Program-made: the position numbers and the translations under genes
NCBI RefSeq assembly: GCF_004114915.1
Contig: NZ_CP022219.1
Coordinates: 2,758,501-2,822,500 of the forward strand
Source: Bradyrhizobium guangxiense
GTDB taxonomy: Bacteria; Pseudomonadota; Alphaproteobacteria; Rhizobiales; Xanthobacteraceae
Direction: 5' to 3'
Length of the DNA: 64,000 bases
Notes under the pieces: generated by a model
What the model was told of the DNA's origin: nothing
Database searches by the model: none
The model's input: only the letters and a program-made list of their open reading frames with translations
In this document: in pieces, positions 9,389 through 18,352 of the stretch
Layout: every line of letters begins with the position of its first letter
Position numbering within the stretch: the first letter of the stretch is position 1

Positions 9389-11248
9389 CTACCCCGCCGC
9401 CTCGTCATACTGCGTGCTCGCCTCCAGCCATTGCTCCTCGGCCCGCGCCAGTGCGTCGGCAGCATTGGCGCGCGCCTTGGACAACTGCGCGGCCTGCTTG
9501 GGATCGCGCGTAAAAATGTCGGGCAAAGCGAGCGCGGTGTCGATCTTGGTGATGATCTCGCTGACGCGGGCGATCTCGGCTTCGGCTTCCGCGATGCGCT
9601 TCTTCAAGCCTCCGCGATTGTCCGCTCTTGCCCGCTGCGGTTTCTCGCTGGACGCACTGCGCTCGCGCGGGGCGTCCGCGTTGCGGGTGGACAGCACCAG
9701 GCGGCGGTAGTCGTCGAGGTCGCCGTCGTAATTGGTCACGGTGCGATCAGCGACGATCCAGAGCCGATCGGCGCAGGCCTCGATCAGATAGCGGTCGTGC
9801 GAGACCATGATCACCGCGCCGGGAAATTCGTTGATCGCTTCGGCCAAAGCGCCGCGGCTGTCGATGTCGAGATGGTTGGTCGGCTCGTCCAGGATGATCA
9901 TGTTGGGGCCGAAGAAGGTCGCAAGGCCCAGGAGCAGCCGCGCCTTCTCGCCGCCCGACAATTTGCCGGCCTTGGTATCGGCCGCCTTGCCGGAGAAGCC
10001 GATCGCGCCGGCGCGCGCCCGCACCTTGGCCTCCGGCGCATCGCCCATCAGCTTGCGGACGTGGTCATAGGCGGAGGCGTCCTCGTTGAGCTCGTCGAGC
10101 TGATGCTGCGCGAAATAGGCGATCGACAGCTTGTCCGCGCGTGTCACCTTGCCGGAGAACGGCGCGAGGCGCCCGGCGAGCAGCTTCACCAGCGTCGACT
10201 TGCCGTTGCCGTTGGCCCCTAACAGCGCGATGCGATCGTCATTGTCGATGCGCAAGGTGACGCGGCTCAGCACCGGGCTCGCCGGATCGTAGCCGACCGA
10301 AGCGTTGTCCACGGCAATGATCGGCGGCGACAGGATTTTTTCCGGCGCAGGAAAGCTGATCTCGCGCACGTCCTCGGTGACCAGCGCCGTGATCGGCTTC
10401 AGCCGTTCCAGCATTTTCACGCGAGACTGTGCCTGCCGGGCTTTTGAGGCCTTGGCCTTGAAGCGGTCGACGAAGGCCTGCAGCCGCGCGCGTTCGGCCT
10501 CCTGGCGTTTGACGGCCTTGGCGTCGAGCAGCTCGCGTGCGGCGCGCTGCTCCTCGAACGAGGAATAGGAGCCCTTGTAGAGCGTGAGCCTGCCGCGCTC
10601 CAGATGCAGGATCTGGTCGACCGAGCTTTCCAGGAGGTCGCGGTCGTGGCTGATCACGATCACCGTGCGCGGATAATGCGCAAGGTGATCCTCCAGCCAC
10701 AGCGTGCCTTCGAGATCGAGATAGTTGGTGGGCTCGTCGAGCAGCAGAAGGTCAGGAGCCGCGAACAGCGTTGCGGCGAGCGCGACGCGCATGCGCCAGC
10801 CGCCGGAGAATTCGGCGCAGGGACGGAGCTGGTCGGCGGCGGAGAAGCCGAGGCCGGACAGGATCGCGGCGGCGCGGCTCGGCGCCGAATGCGCGTCGAT
10901 GTCGACGAGGCGAGTCTGGATCTCGGCGATCCGATGCGGATCGGTCGCACTCTCGGCCTCATGCAGCAATGCATCGCGCTCGAGATCCGCCTTGAGCACG
11001 ACCGAGATCAGGCTCTCGGGGCCGTTCGGGGCTTCCTGCGCCAGGCTGCCGATGCGCCAGCGCGGCGGCAGGGTCACGGAGCCGTGCTCGGCCGCGAGTT
11101 CACCGCGGATCACCTTGAACAGCGTCGACTTGCCGGTGCCGTTGCGTCCGACCAGACCAACGCGCGATCCCGGCGTGATCTGCACGGAACTCTGGTCAAT
11201 CAGAAGGCGTCCGGCGAGGCGGATCGAGAGGTCGGAGATGACAAGCAT
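9389..11248 (-). CDS. ABC-F family ATP-binding protein
   Basis: A 619-residue soluble protein with two ABC domains and no membrane segment. Walker A motifs are GRNGTGKST (about residue 35) and GANGNGKST (about 340). Signatures are FSGGWRMRV and LSGGEKARL, and Walker B motifs LLLDEPTNYLD and IILDEPTNHLD. The charged linker between domains (EEQRAARELLDAKAVKRQEAERARLQ) and a coiled-coil C terminus (about 540-615) place it nearest the Uup/YheS-like ABC-F group, which act on ribosomes or nucleic acid rather than transport. ATG start at 11248. The upstream small gene at 11305-11478 runs the same way. Confidence 0.9.
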   Translation of the reverse strand: MLVISDLSIRLAGRLLIDQSSVQITPGSRVGLVGRNGTGKSTLFKVIRGELAAEHGSVTLPPRWRIGSLAQEAPNGPESLISVVLKADLERDALLHEAESATDPHRIAEIQTRLVDIDAHSAPSRAAAILSGLGFSAADQLRPCAEFSGGWRMRVALAATLFAAPDLLLLDEPTNYLDLEGTLWLEDHLAHYPRTVIVISHDRDLLESSVDQILHLERGRLTLYKGSYSSFEEQRAARELLDAKAVKRQEAERARLQAFVDRFKAKASKARQAQSRVKMLERLKPITALVTEDVREISFPAPEKILSPPIIAVDNASVGYDPASPVLSRVTLRIDNDDRIALLGANGNGKSTLVKLLAGRLAPFSGKVTRADKLSIAYFAQHQLDELNEDASAYDHVRKLMGDAPEAKVRARAGAIGFSGKAADTKAGKLSGGEKARLLLGLATFFGPNMIILDEPTNHLDIDSRGALAEAINEFPGAVIMVSHDRYLIEACADRLWIVADRTVTNYDGDLDDYRRLVLSTRNADAPRERSASSEKPQRARADNRGGLKKRIAEAEAEIARVSEIITKIDTALALPDIFTRDPKQAAQLSKARANAADALARAEEQWLEASTQYDEAAG

Positions 11249-11304
11249 GCGGCCTTGTCACCGCAGGCGGGATCAAACGCAACCCGTTTTTCCGCACTCG
11301 CAGC

Positions 11305-11478
11305 TCAGTGCGGCTCGCGGTCCCGCCGCTGCAGCTCGTTCAGAAGCTGCTCGAGATGTGTCGGGAGCCGGGGGTCGGGGCGCAGGCTCTGCTGGAGCCG
11401 TTCGCCCACGGCATCGCAAATCGATCGGCTGGTGCGCCGGTCGATCTGTTCGCTGTCATCGGCAAAAGGGCCAGCCAT
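11305..11478 (-). CDS. Small hypothetical protein (57 aa)
   Basis: Starts MAGPFADDSEQIDRRTSRSI and ends LLNELQRRDREPH. Codon third positions are GC-rich like neighbouring genes and the composition is not the Arg/Ala-rich kind typical of antisense readings. Two amphipathic helices flank a proline (RPDPRLP). The pattern GERLQ...LP..LEQLLNELQ weakly recalls the NepR anti-sigma factor helix, but there is no PhyR or EcfG gene beside it, so I do not assign it. It lies 56 bp upstream of the ABC-F gene on the same strand. No strong ribosome binding site. Confidence 0.5.
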   Translation of the reverse strand: MAGPFADDSEQIDRRTSRSICDAVGERLQQSLRPDPRLPTHLEQLLNELQRRDREPH

Positions 11479-11613
11479 CGCTCAGGGTTCCGTGTTCTCA
11501 AAGTATGGACACGGTACCAAGTCATTGGCCCCCAAAATGGTTTCGCCACTCGCGGGAGATGTTGGGCATTCTCGTCAAGATTGTATGAACTCCGCCCTGT
11601 CCGCTCAAAATGC

Positions 11614-11644
11614 GGAGCCCCGGCGGGGGGATCGCCGGGGCTCC
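11614..11644 (-). terminator. Rho-independent terminator after the Gly/His-rich protein gene
   Basis: A perfect 12-bp stem, GGAGCCCCGGCG with CGCCGGGGCTCC, encloses a 7-base loop. Read on the minus strand the stem is followed by GCATTTTGAG, a short T-run. It lies about 60 bp past the stop of the gene at 11705-11956. Confidence 0.75.
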
Positions 11645-11704
11645 TCTCGGAAGGTACCTGTGGGGGGCGCAGATACCTGTCGGTCTTGGAAGGTGCTATC
11701 GGGC

Positions 11705-11956
11705 TCAGTAGCAGCGGTTGATCAGCCGCCAGCGGGGTCCCCAGGGGGTCGGGACCAGCCGGCGCACATAGCAGCCGCCATAACCGTAGGAGACGGGGGC
11801 ATAGAAGCGGGGGCCGCCCCAGCCGTAGCCGTGGTGCCAGCCGCCGCCGTGCCAGCCCCAGCCGCCGCCATGCCAGTGAGCGGAGGCCGAGGTCGGCGCC
11901 AGCGCGGCACCGAGCGCAACCGCGGCGACAGCGGCAAGCGAAAGTTTCCTCAACAT
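11705..11956 (-). CDS. Small secreted Gly/His/Trp/Tyr-rich protein (83 aa)
   Basis: ATG 11956 follows GAGGAGAACACC. The signal peptide MLRKLSLAAVAAVALGAALA ends near SASA (residue 26). The mature part begins HWHGGGWGWHGGGWHHGYGW, repeats of Gly with His, Trp and Tyr, and ends in a Cys/Arg-containing tail (YGYGGCYVRRLVPTPWGPRW). Such proteins are frequent in Bradyrhizobium and Rhodopseudomonas; the His-rich stretch could bind metal, but no function is established. Followed by a strong terminator, so probably monocistronic. Confidence 0.8.
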   Translation of the reverse strand: MLRKLSLAAVAAVALGAALAPTSASAHWHGGGWGWHGGGWHHGYGWGGPRFYAPVSYGYGGCYVRRLVPTPWGPRWRLINRCY

Positions 11957-12277
11957 GGTGTTCTCCTCAAAACTGCCGGCGCGGGGGCACTCCGCGTCGA
12001 TGGAAAAGGCCGCCGAAACGTTCCGCCTGTAACTTAAGGCTTCGGTTTCGATAGGCCCGACCTTACGCCGGTGAGGCTGAACCAAACCCTGAATGGGCGC
12101 TTCAGATTCGGTTCATCTGGGTGAAATCTCGGTAATCCATCCGGCGGATCCGCCCCCGGGCAGCCTGCGGCGAAGCGCCCGTGAGCGGGTTTTGGCGGTC
12201 GCTTGCCGTCCGGCAAAGGCGCCGATATAAGCCCCGCAACTCGACAACCACCGCTTTTCTTCCCTAAGGACAAGATT
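11957..12277. other. Intergenic region upstream of ndk
   Basis: A 321-bp divergent spacer between the secreted Gly-rich gene and ndk. I see no credible gene here. A CTAAGGA sequence at 12264-12270 serves ndk. Both divergent promoters should be inside, but I cannot place them. Confidence 0.5.
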
Positions 12278-12700
12278 ATGGCCATCGAACGCACCTTCTC
12301 GATCATCAAGCCCGACGCGACCGAGCGTAACCTGACCGGCGCGGTCAACGCCGTGATCGAAAAGGCGGGCCTGCGCATCGTCGCGCAGAAGCGCATCCGC
12401 ATGACCAAGGGCCAGGCCGAGACCTTCTATGCGGTCCACAAGGCGCGCCCCTTCTTCGGCGAGCTGGTCGACTTCATGACCTCCGGTCCGGTTGTCGTAC
12501 AGGTGCTGGAAGGCGAGGGTGCGATCGCCAAGTATCGCGAGGTGATGGGTGCGACCGATCCGGCCAAGGCCGCCGAGGGCACCGTCCGCAAGCTCTACGC
12601 AAAGTCGATCGGCGAGAACTCGGTGCACGGCTCGGACGCGCCGGAGACCGCCGCGATCGAAATCGCGCAGTTCTTCTCGGGCAACGAGATCGTCGGCTGA
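12278..12700 (+). CDS. ndk: Nucleoside diphosphate kinase
   Basis: A 140-residue enzyme of exactly the usual length; it transfers the gamma phosphate among NTPs through a phosphohistidine. It opens [18 protein letters not shown], and the active-site His lies in [13 protein letters not shown] (about residue 117). Start ATG 12278 is preceded by CTAAGGACAAGATT. The TerC gene begins 44 bp downstream on the same strand and may be co-transcribed. Confidence 0.97.
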   Translation: MAIERTFSIIKPDATERNLTGAVNAVIEKAGLRIVAQKRIRMTKGQAETFYAVHKARPFFGELVDFMTSGPVVVQVLEGEGAIAKYREVMGATDPAKAAEGTVRKLYAKSIGENSVHGSDAPETAAIEIAQFFSGNEIVG

Positions 12701-12744
12701 TCGATCAGCCCACAGGTTAGGACGACGGGGCGAAAGGACTCATT

Positions 12745-13605
12745 GTGAACTGGCTCTGGCAGATCTTCGATCCCGCTACGATCGGGGCATTCTTCACCCA
12801 GTTCCGCAATGAGATGGCCGAACCGACCTTCTGGATCGCGGTCGGCAAGATCATCTGGATCAACATCCTCCTCTCCGGCGACAACGCGCTCGTGATCGCG
12901 CTCGCCTGCCGCGGCCTGTCGCCGCGGCACCGGCTGTGGGGCATGATCTTCGGTGCCGGCGCAGCGGTGATGCTGCGCATTATCTTCACCGGCATTGTGG
13001 CCAGCCTGATGGAGCTGCCGTACCTCAAGCTGGTCGGCGGTCTTGCGCTGATCGTGATCGCGGCCAAGCTCCTGGTGCCGGAACACGACGACGAGGACGA
13101 CGTCGACGCGGCCGCGCATCTGTGGCAGGCCGTGCAGATCGTCGTGGTCGCCGACATCGTCATGAGTCTCGACAACGTCATTGCGGTCGCTGCCGCGGCC
13201 AATGGCAGCGTGCCGCTCCTGATCCTCGGCCTTGCCATCAGCGTGCCGCTGATTGTTGCCGGTGCGGCGCTGATCATGGCGCTGCTGGAAAAGCTGCCGG
13301 TGTTGGTCTGGGCCGGTGCGGCGCTGCTCGGCTGGATCGCGGGCGAGGTGATCGCGACCGACCCCGGCATCGCGCCGAAGCTGCACACGCTGTTCGATGG
13401 CCCGTTCGGCGCCTCGCTCGACTCGATGTTCGGCGCCTTGCGTGTCCCGCTGCAGTTCGGCCATGGCGGCGCTGGCGGCGAATATTTCTGCGCCGCGCTC
13501 GGCGTGGTCGTCGTGCTGGTGGTCGGCACCATCTGGCGCCGGCGCAGCCTGACGGCTGCCGCGCTGGAATCGTCCGAGCGGCACGCCAGGGCGTCGGCCG
13601 AGTAG
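12745..13605 (+). CDS. TerC/Alx-family integral membrane protein
   Basis: A 286-residue protein starting at GTG 12745 with about seven to eight membrane helices. The family motif ILLSGDNALVIALACRGL is at about residues 37-54 and its repeat, IVMSLDNVIAVAAAANGSV, at about 140; the paired Asp residues in these motifs are thought to handle metal ions. TerC/Alx/YceF members are linked to manganese export, metalation of secreted enzymes and tellurite resistance. There are no other ter genes here, so a general Mn-handling role is more likely. It converges with the RND operon, stops 6 bp apart. Confidence 0.88.
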   Translation: MNWLWQIFDPATIGAFFTQFRNEMAEPTFWIAVGKIIWINILLSGDNALVIALACRGLSPRHRLWGMIFGAGAAVMLRIIFTGIVASLMELPYLKLVGGLALIVIAAKLLVPEHDDEDDVDAAAHLWQAVQIVVVADIVMSLDNVIAVAAAANGSVPLLILGLAISVPLIVAGAALIMALLEKLPVLVWAGAALLGWIAGEVIATDPGIAPKLHTLFDGPFGASLDSMFGALRVPLQFGHGGAGGEYFCAALGVVVVLVVGTIWRRRSLTAAALESSERHARASAE

Positions 13606-13611
13606 GACGGC

Positions 13612-13923
13612 TCAGTCGATCGTGCCGAATTCTGTCACCGGCATCGTCCAGTAAACCAGCTTGGTTCCGGCGAACGAAACCCGCAGCCGGTCGAGCAGGC
13701 GGCTGGCATCGTTCCTTGCCAGCACCACTTGCACGACGGTCTGATCGGCATGGCCCTTCACGCGTTCGGCGGCCGTCAGCAGTCGGATCTCAGTGCCGTG
13801 ACCTGAGCCCTGCGAGGCCGTGAATCCTGAAACAAGGTCGGTCTGTTCGGCGAGATGGTCGAATACCTCGTCGCGAAGCTGATGCGGCACGATCAGCGTG
13901 AGACAGACGGGCTGGTCAGTCAT
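13612..13923 (-). CDS. DUF3240 family protein of the metal-efflux operon
   Basis: A 103-residue protein beginning MTDQPVCLTLIVPHQLRDEV. The ferredoxin-like, PII-resembling pattern and its place directly after a CzcA-type gene are typical of DUF3240. It overlaps the RND pump gene by 4 bp (ATGA), so translation is coupled. The role is unproved; a metal-sensing or regulatory partner of the pump is suggested by constant co-occurrence. Confidence 0.8.
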   Translation of the reverse strand: MTDQPVCLTLIVPHQLRDEVFDHLAEQTDLVSGFTASQGSGHGTEIRLLTAAERVKGHADQTVVQVVLARNDASRLLDRLRVSFAGTKLVYWTMPVTEFGTID

Positions 13924-16900
13924 CCCTTCCCCTTCGATGTCCCGCCATAGCGGCGATACAGGATCGGCAGGAGAATCAGCGTGAGCAGGGTGGAGGACAG
14001 CAATCCTCCGATCACGACGATTGCGAGCGGGCGTTGCACCTCGGATCCTGGGCCGGAAGCGAACAGCAGCGGGATCAGGCCCAGCGCCGTGATGCTGGCG
14101 GTCATCAGCACCGGCCGAAGCCTGCGCATGGCGCCTTCGACGACGATACGATCCTCGGGAAGACCGTGGGCGCGGAGCTGATTGAAATAGGACACCAGGA
14201 CGACGCCGTTGAGCACGGCGATACCAAGCAGCGCGATGAAGCCGACTGAGGCCGGCACCGACAGATATTCACCGGTCACGACCAGCGCGAAGACGCCGCC
14301 GATCAGGGCAAAGGGAATGTTGACCAGCACCAGCAAGGCCTGCCGGATGGCACCGAACGTGGTGAAGAGCAGCACGAAGATCAGGCCGATCGCGACGGGC
14401 ACCACCACGGACAGGCGCGCGGCGGCGCGTTGCTGGTTCTCGAACTGTCCGCCCCAGGTCAGCCGGTAGCCGCTCGGAAGCGGGAGCTCGTTCATCACCT
14501 TCAGGCGGGCGGCGTCGACGAAGCCGACCATGTCGCGACCGCGAATGTTGGCGCGCACCACGCTCATGCGAGCGCCGTCCTCGCGGTCGATCTTCACCGG
14601 GCCGTCGACGCGCTGGATGCGGGCGACCTGTGACAGCGCGACATGCCGTCCGGACGCGAGCGTCAGCGGCAGGCTCGCCAGCAGCGTCGGCGCTTCCCGG
14701 GTCGTCTCGCTGCCTCGGACCAAAATCGGCGTGCGCCGTCCTTCCTCGAGCGCGGTCCCGATCGTCCGGCCCTCGATCTGGGTCCGCAGCGAGTTGACGA
14801 TCGAGTCCACGCTCAGGCCGAGGCGGCCCGCCTCCATGCGATTGACCGCAACCGTGTAATATTGCGCGCCCTCGTTCAGCGTGGTGTAGACGTCCTCGGC
14901 CCCCTCGATGCTGGACAGGATCGCCGACAGTTTTGCCGCGGTTTCGTTCAGCCTAGCGATGTCGGGGCCGAAGATCTTGACGGCGACGTCGCCGCGCACG
15001 CCGCTGATCATCTCCTGCACGCGCATGTCGATCGGCTGGGTGAAGCTGAGCGAGATGCCGGGAAAGCCGCTCAGAACTTCGCGAAGCTTCTGCAGCAGGA
15101 CCTCGCGATTGTCAGTCGTTCTCTCGGCAGCCGGCTTGAGCACCAGGAACGTGTCGGTCTGGTTGGGGCCCATCGGATCGAGGCCGAGCTCGTCCGACCC
15201 GGTCCGGGCGACGATGCCGGCAACGTCAGGCACGGTCAGAAGCGCGGCCTGCAGCCTTGCATTCATCGCAAGCGATTCGTCGAGGTTGACGGACGGAAGC
15301 GTCTCCACGCTGACGATGACGTCGCCTTCGTCCATCGTCGGCATGAACGTCTTGCCGAGCTTGGTGTAGGCGAAGCCCGCCGCGACCAGGCCAATCAGCG
15401 CCGCAGCCATCACCTTGCGCTCGTTGTTCAAGGCCCAGTCCAAGGCCGGCGCGTAGACCCGTTGTGCCGCGCGCACCAGCACGGGATCGCGATGCGATGC
15501 AGATTTGAGCACGAAGGACGTCGCGACCGGGATCACGGTGAGCGCCAGCAGCAGCGAGCCGGCCAGCGCGAAAATGATCGCGAGCGCGACGGGGATGAAC
15601 AGCTTCCCCTCCAACCCCTGCAGCGTCAGCAGGGGCACGAACACGATGATGATGATGAGCACGCCCGAGGCGACAGGCTCCAGGACCTCGCAAACCGAAC
15701 GGTAGACCAGGTGGATCAGCGGCGCGGCCTTGCCCGGCTCGTGCTTGCCGAGGTTGCCGACGATGTTCTCGACCACGACCACCAGGGCGTCGATCAGCAT
15801 GCCGATCGCGATCGCAAGTCCGCCGAGGCTCATCAGGTTGGCCGACATTCCGACCAGGCGCATGACGATCAACGCGATCACGATGGCGAGCGGCAGGCTG
15901 AGCGCGATCACCAGTGAGGCCCGCCAATTGCCGAGGAAAAGCAGCAGAAGAACGATCACGAGGGCGGTCGCCTCGCCGAGGGCCCGCACCACGGTGCCGA
16001 CCGCTCGGTTGACCAGGCGGCTGCGGTCATAGAACACGTTGATCGACACGCTTTTCGGTAGCGCGCCTTGCAACTCCGCGAGCCGGGCGCGCACGTCGCG
16101 GATGAGCTGACCCGCGTTGGCGCCGCGCAAGCCAAGGACCAACCCCTCGACGGTTTCGCCGCGGCCGTCCGCGGTAACGGCGCCATAGCGCGTCAGCGTG
16201 CCGACCTTGACGCTCGCCACGTCGTTGACCAGGATCGGCACACCCTCGCGCGTGTCGACGACGATGGCCTTGATGTCCTCAATCGAGCGGATGCTGCCTT
16301 CGATCCGAACCAGAGCGCTGTCCTCGCCCTGGTTCACCCGTCCGGCACCGTCGTTGCGGCTGTTGGCTTCGATGGCCCGGCGAAACAGGTCGTAGGAGAT
16401 GCCGCGCGCAGCAAGCGCATCGTTGCGCGGCACGATCTCGAAGGCGCGGACATAGCCGCCGAGCGCGTTCACGTCGGCAACGCCGGGGACCGTGCGCAGG
16501 GCGGGGCGGATCACCCAATCGAGCAGGGTCCGGCGCTCGGCGAGCGAAAGCTCGGGACTGTCGATCGTGAACATGAACATCTCGCCGAGCGGACTCGTGA
16601 TCGGCGCAAGGCCGCCGCTCACCCCGTCTGGGAAATCGCGCGAGATGTTCGACAACCGCTCCGAGACCTGGTTGCGTGCCCAGTAGATGTCGGTGCCGTC
16701 CTCGAAATCGACGGTAATGTCGGCCAGCGCATATTTCGTGGTCGAGCGGAGTACCTTCTTGTTCGGCAATCCAAGCAGCTCGAGCTCGACGGGCACGGTG
16801 ATGCGCTGCTCGACCTCTTCCGGGGTGAGACCCGGCGCTTTCATGATGATCTTCACCTGAACCGGCGAGACGTCAGGAAAGGCGTCGATCGGAAGGCTGG

Positions 16901-16994
16901 GCAGGAGGACGGCGCCGGCGCCGATCACCAGCAGCACACCCAGCACGACGAACAGTCGCTGGGAGAGCGCGAACGCAACCAGGCGCCGGAGCAT
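13920..16994 (-). CDS. Heavy-metal efflux RND pump (CusA/CzcA family)
   Basis: A 1024-residue inner-membrane proton-driven pump with twelve expected helices and two large periplasmic loops. The opening MLRRLVAFALSQRLFVV, PIDAFPDVSPVQVKI and GLTPEEVEQRITVPVE are family hallmarks. The helix-4 motif is LAIAIGMLIDALVVVVEN with Asp near residue 400; it lacks the first Asp of the DFG...DG form known from Zn/Co/Cd pumps and is closer to the A-x-G-x3-D-A form of Cu/Ag pumps. Metal specificity therefore should not be called Czc on name alone. It follows the adaptor gene with no gap. No outer-membrane channel gene is in the operon. Confidence 0.9.
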   Translation of the reverse strand: MLRRLVAFALSQRLFVVLGVLLVIGAGAVLLPSLPIDAFPDVSPVQVKIIMKAPGLTPEEVEQRITVPVELELLGLPNKKVLRSTTKYALADITVDFEDGTDIYWARNQVSERLSNISRDFPDGVSGGLAPITSPLGEMFMFTIDSPELSLAERRTLLDWVIRPALRTVPGVADVNALGGYVRAFEIVPRNDALAARGISYDLFRRAIEANSRNDGAGRVNQGEDSALVRIEGSIRSIEDIKAIVVDTREGVPILVNDVASVKVGTLTRYGAVTADGRGETVEGLVLGLRGANAGQLIRDVRARLAELQGALPKSVSINVFYDRSRLVNRAVGTVVRALGEATALVIVLLLLFLGNWRASLVIALSLPLAIVIALIVMRLVGMSANLMSLGGLAIAIGMLIDALVVVVENIVGNLGKHEPGKAAPLIHLVYRSVCEVLEPVASGVLIIIIVFVPLLTLQGLEGKLFIPVALAIIFALAGSLLLALTVIPVATSFVLKSASHRDPVLVRAAQRVYAPALDWALNNERKVMAAALIGLVAAGFAYTKLGKTFMPTMDEGDVIVSVETLPSVNLDESLAMNARLQAALLTVPDVAGIVARTGSDELGLDPMGPNQTDTFLVLKPAAERTTDNREVLLQKLREVLSGFPGISLSFTQPIDMRVQEMISGVRGDVAVKIFGPDIARLNETAAKLSAILSSIEGAEDVYTTLNEGAQYYTVAVNRMEAGRLGLSVDSIVNSLRTQIEGRTIGTALEEGRRTPILVRGSETTREAPTLLASLPLTLASGRHVALSQVARIQRVDGPVKIDREDGARMSVVRANIRGRDMVGFVDAARLKVMNELPLPSGYRLTWGGQFENQQRAAARLSVVVPVAIGLIFVLLFTTFGAIRQALLVLVNIPFALIGGVFALVVTGEYLSVPASVGFIALLGIAVLNGVVLVSYFNQLRAHGLPEDRIVVEGAMRRLRPVLMTASITALGLIPLLFASGPGSEVQRPLAIVVIGGLLSSTLLTLILLPILYRRYGGTSKGKG

Positions 16995-18128
16995 CTATTG
17001 TCCCAGTCCGGAGAGAATGCCGCGAAGCGCCGAGATGCCGCCGATTGCGATCGCGTCCCGTTCGGTGATGGGGCCCGACACGACGACGTGGTCCTGATCT
17101 TCCGCAAGCAGCTTGACCGGAACCAGCCGGAAGCCGCCCTCGATGGCGGCGAAGACCGAGGTCTGCTCGCCCCGCCGGATCAGCCCGCTATAGGGAATCT
17201 CAAAGGCGCTTTCGCCGGCGGAGAGGAAGCCGATGCGGGCAGCGGTGGTCTGACCAGGATGCAACTCGCCGTCGTTGGGAACCTCCGCGCGAACCAGAAT
17301 CGTCTGGGTGGCGGCGTCGATGGTCTCGGAGACCAGCACGACCTTGCCGGGACTGGCATAGCCCTCGATCTCGACCTTCGCGCCGGTGTGGATCGCCCGA
17401 ATATTGGCGGCAGGCACCGCGATTTCGGCCCACAGCGGTGAGAGCCGCGCCAGCTTGACGAGCGGAGCGGACTGTTCGAGCCGTTGCCCCGGCGATACCG
17501 CGACCTCGACCACCGATGCGGTTTGCGGCGCATTAACCGTGAGCGTGCCGCTGATCGCCGCCTCCTGCGCCAGTCGGGAGATGGCATCGTCGGACATCCC
17601 GCTCAGACGCAGCATCTGGCGCCGTTCGGCGACGACGAGAGCGGCCTGGCGCGCTTCGGCCTGGCTGGCCTCCAGCACGCGTTGCGGCACGGCCTTGCCT
17701 TCGAACAGATCGACGTTGCGATTGAGCTGCTGGTTGGCGAGGTGCTCCTGCGCAATCGCGTGCAAGAAGTCGCGCTGCTGGGAGACGAAGCTTGGACTCT
17801 CCAGGGTGACCAGCGGCTGGCCGGCGGAGGCGCGATCGCCGCGTCCGACCAGGAGATTGGCGACCATGCCGGCGACGGGCGCGCTAACGACCCACAATTG
17901 CTGCGTGGGGATCACGATTTGAACGGGATAGGGCAGCGTCAGATCGGTCCGGCTTGCGACCGGATGAGTCACGCGCACGCCGAGATTGCGCGCCTGCGCT
18001 TCGCTCAGCTTCACTTCGTCCTGTGCCATCGAGACGGAAGGCAACAAGCTCAGTGCAACGGCAAAGAGCGTACGAGCGAGCGCGCCCCCAGAAGAGGCGA
18101 GAAGGAGATTTCCGTGATGGAGTCGCAT
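16995..18128 (-). CDS. RND efflux periplasmic adaptor (CzcB/CusB-like)
   Basis: Start taken at ATG 18128 (MRLHHGNLLLASSGGALART), giving 377 residues and a signal peptide that ends SVSMAQ near residue 34; a reading from 18356 has no signal and improbable composition. Features: barrel-sandwich lipoyl-like half (VVSAPVAGMVANLLVGRGD), alpha hairpin (about residues 120-200) with HLANQQLNRNVDLF, the second lipoyl half (TVNAPQTASVVEVAVSPGQ) and C-terminal beta and membrane-proximal domains. Its stop abuts the start of the pump gene. A TTGA-N6-TCAA palindrome sits 143 bp upstream of the start codon. Confidence 0.87.
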   Translation of the reverse strand: MRLHHGNLLLASSGGALARTLFAVALSLLPSVSMAQDEVKLSEAQARNLGVRVTHPVASRTDLTLPYPVQIVIPTQQLWVVSAPVAGMVANLLVGRGDRASAGQPLVTLESPSFVSQQRDFLHAIAQEHLANQQLNRNVDLFEGKAVPQRVLEASQAEARQAALVVAERRQMLRLSGMSDDAISRLAQEAAISGTLTVNAPQTASVVEVAVSPGQRLEQSAPLVKLARLSPLWAEIAVPAANIRAIHTGAKVEIEGYASPGKVVLVSETIDAATQTILVRAEVPNDGELHPGQTTAARIGFLSAGESAFEIPYSGLIRRGEQTSVFAAIEGGFRLVPVKLLAEDQDHVVVSGPITERDAIAIGGISALRGILSGLGQ

Positions 18129-18270
18129 GAGGAATGTCCCACACTCACGGGCGAGCGAAGCGCTGCTCGATTGCAGGTTCCGCTTAACCCACCAGCGCGT
18201 TGGAGAGTTGATCTGTCTCAAGCGGGCCAGCCACTTTGGAAGGCTGCCTGCCATTCGTGGAGCGTTTCGG

Positions 18271-18284
18271 TTGATCTCGGTCAA
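18271..18284. promoter_or_regulatory. FNR/FixK-type palindrome upstream of the RND efflux operon
   Basis: TTGATCTCGGTCAA fits the TTGA-N6-TCAA half-site rule of FNR/FixK2 proteins exactly. It lies 143 bp upstream of the adaptor start codon and just past the stop of the cytochrome b561 gene. This suggests oxygen-dependent expression of the efflux genes, by inference only. Confidence 0.5.
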
Positions 18285-18352
18285 TTCCTTCGGCGCCCTA
18301 GAAGCTAAGCCGTCTTCGCCGTTCGGAGAGGGGGCAGTGAGGCCTACCCAAC

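Noticed and set aside
14643..15917. Long plus-strand frame inside the RND pump gene
   Set aside because: Antisense shadow with charged low-complexity composition.
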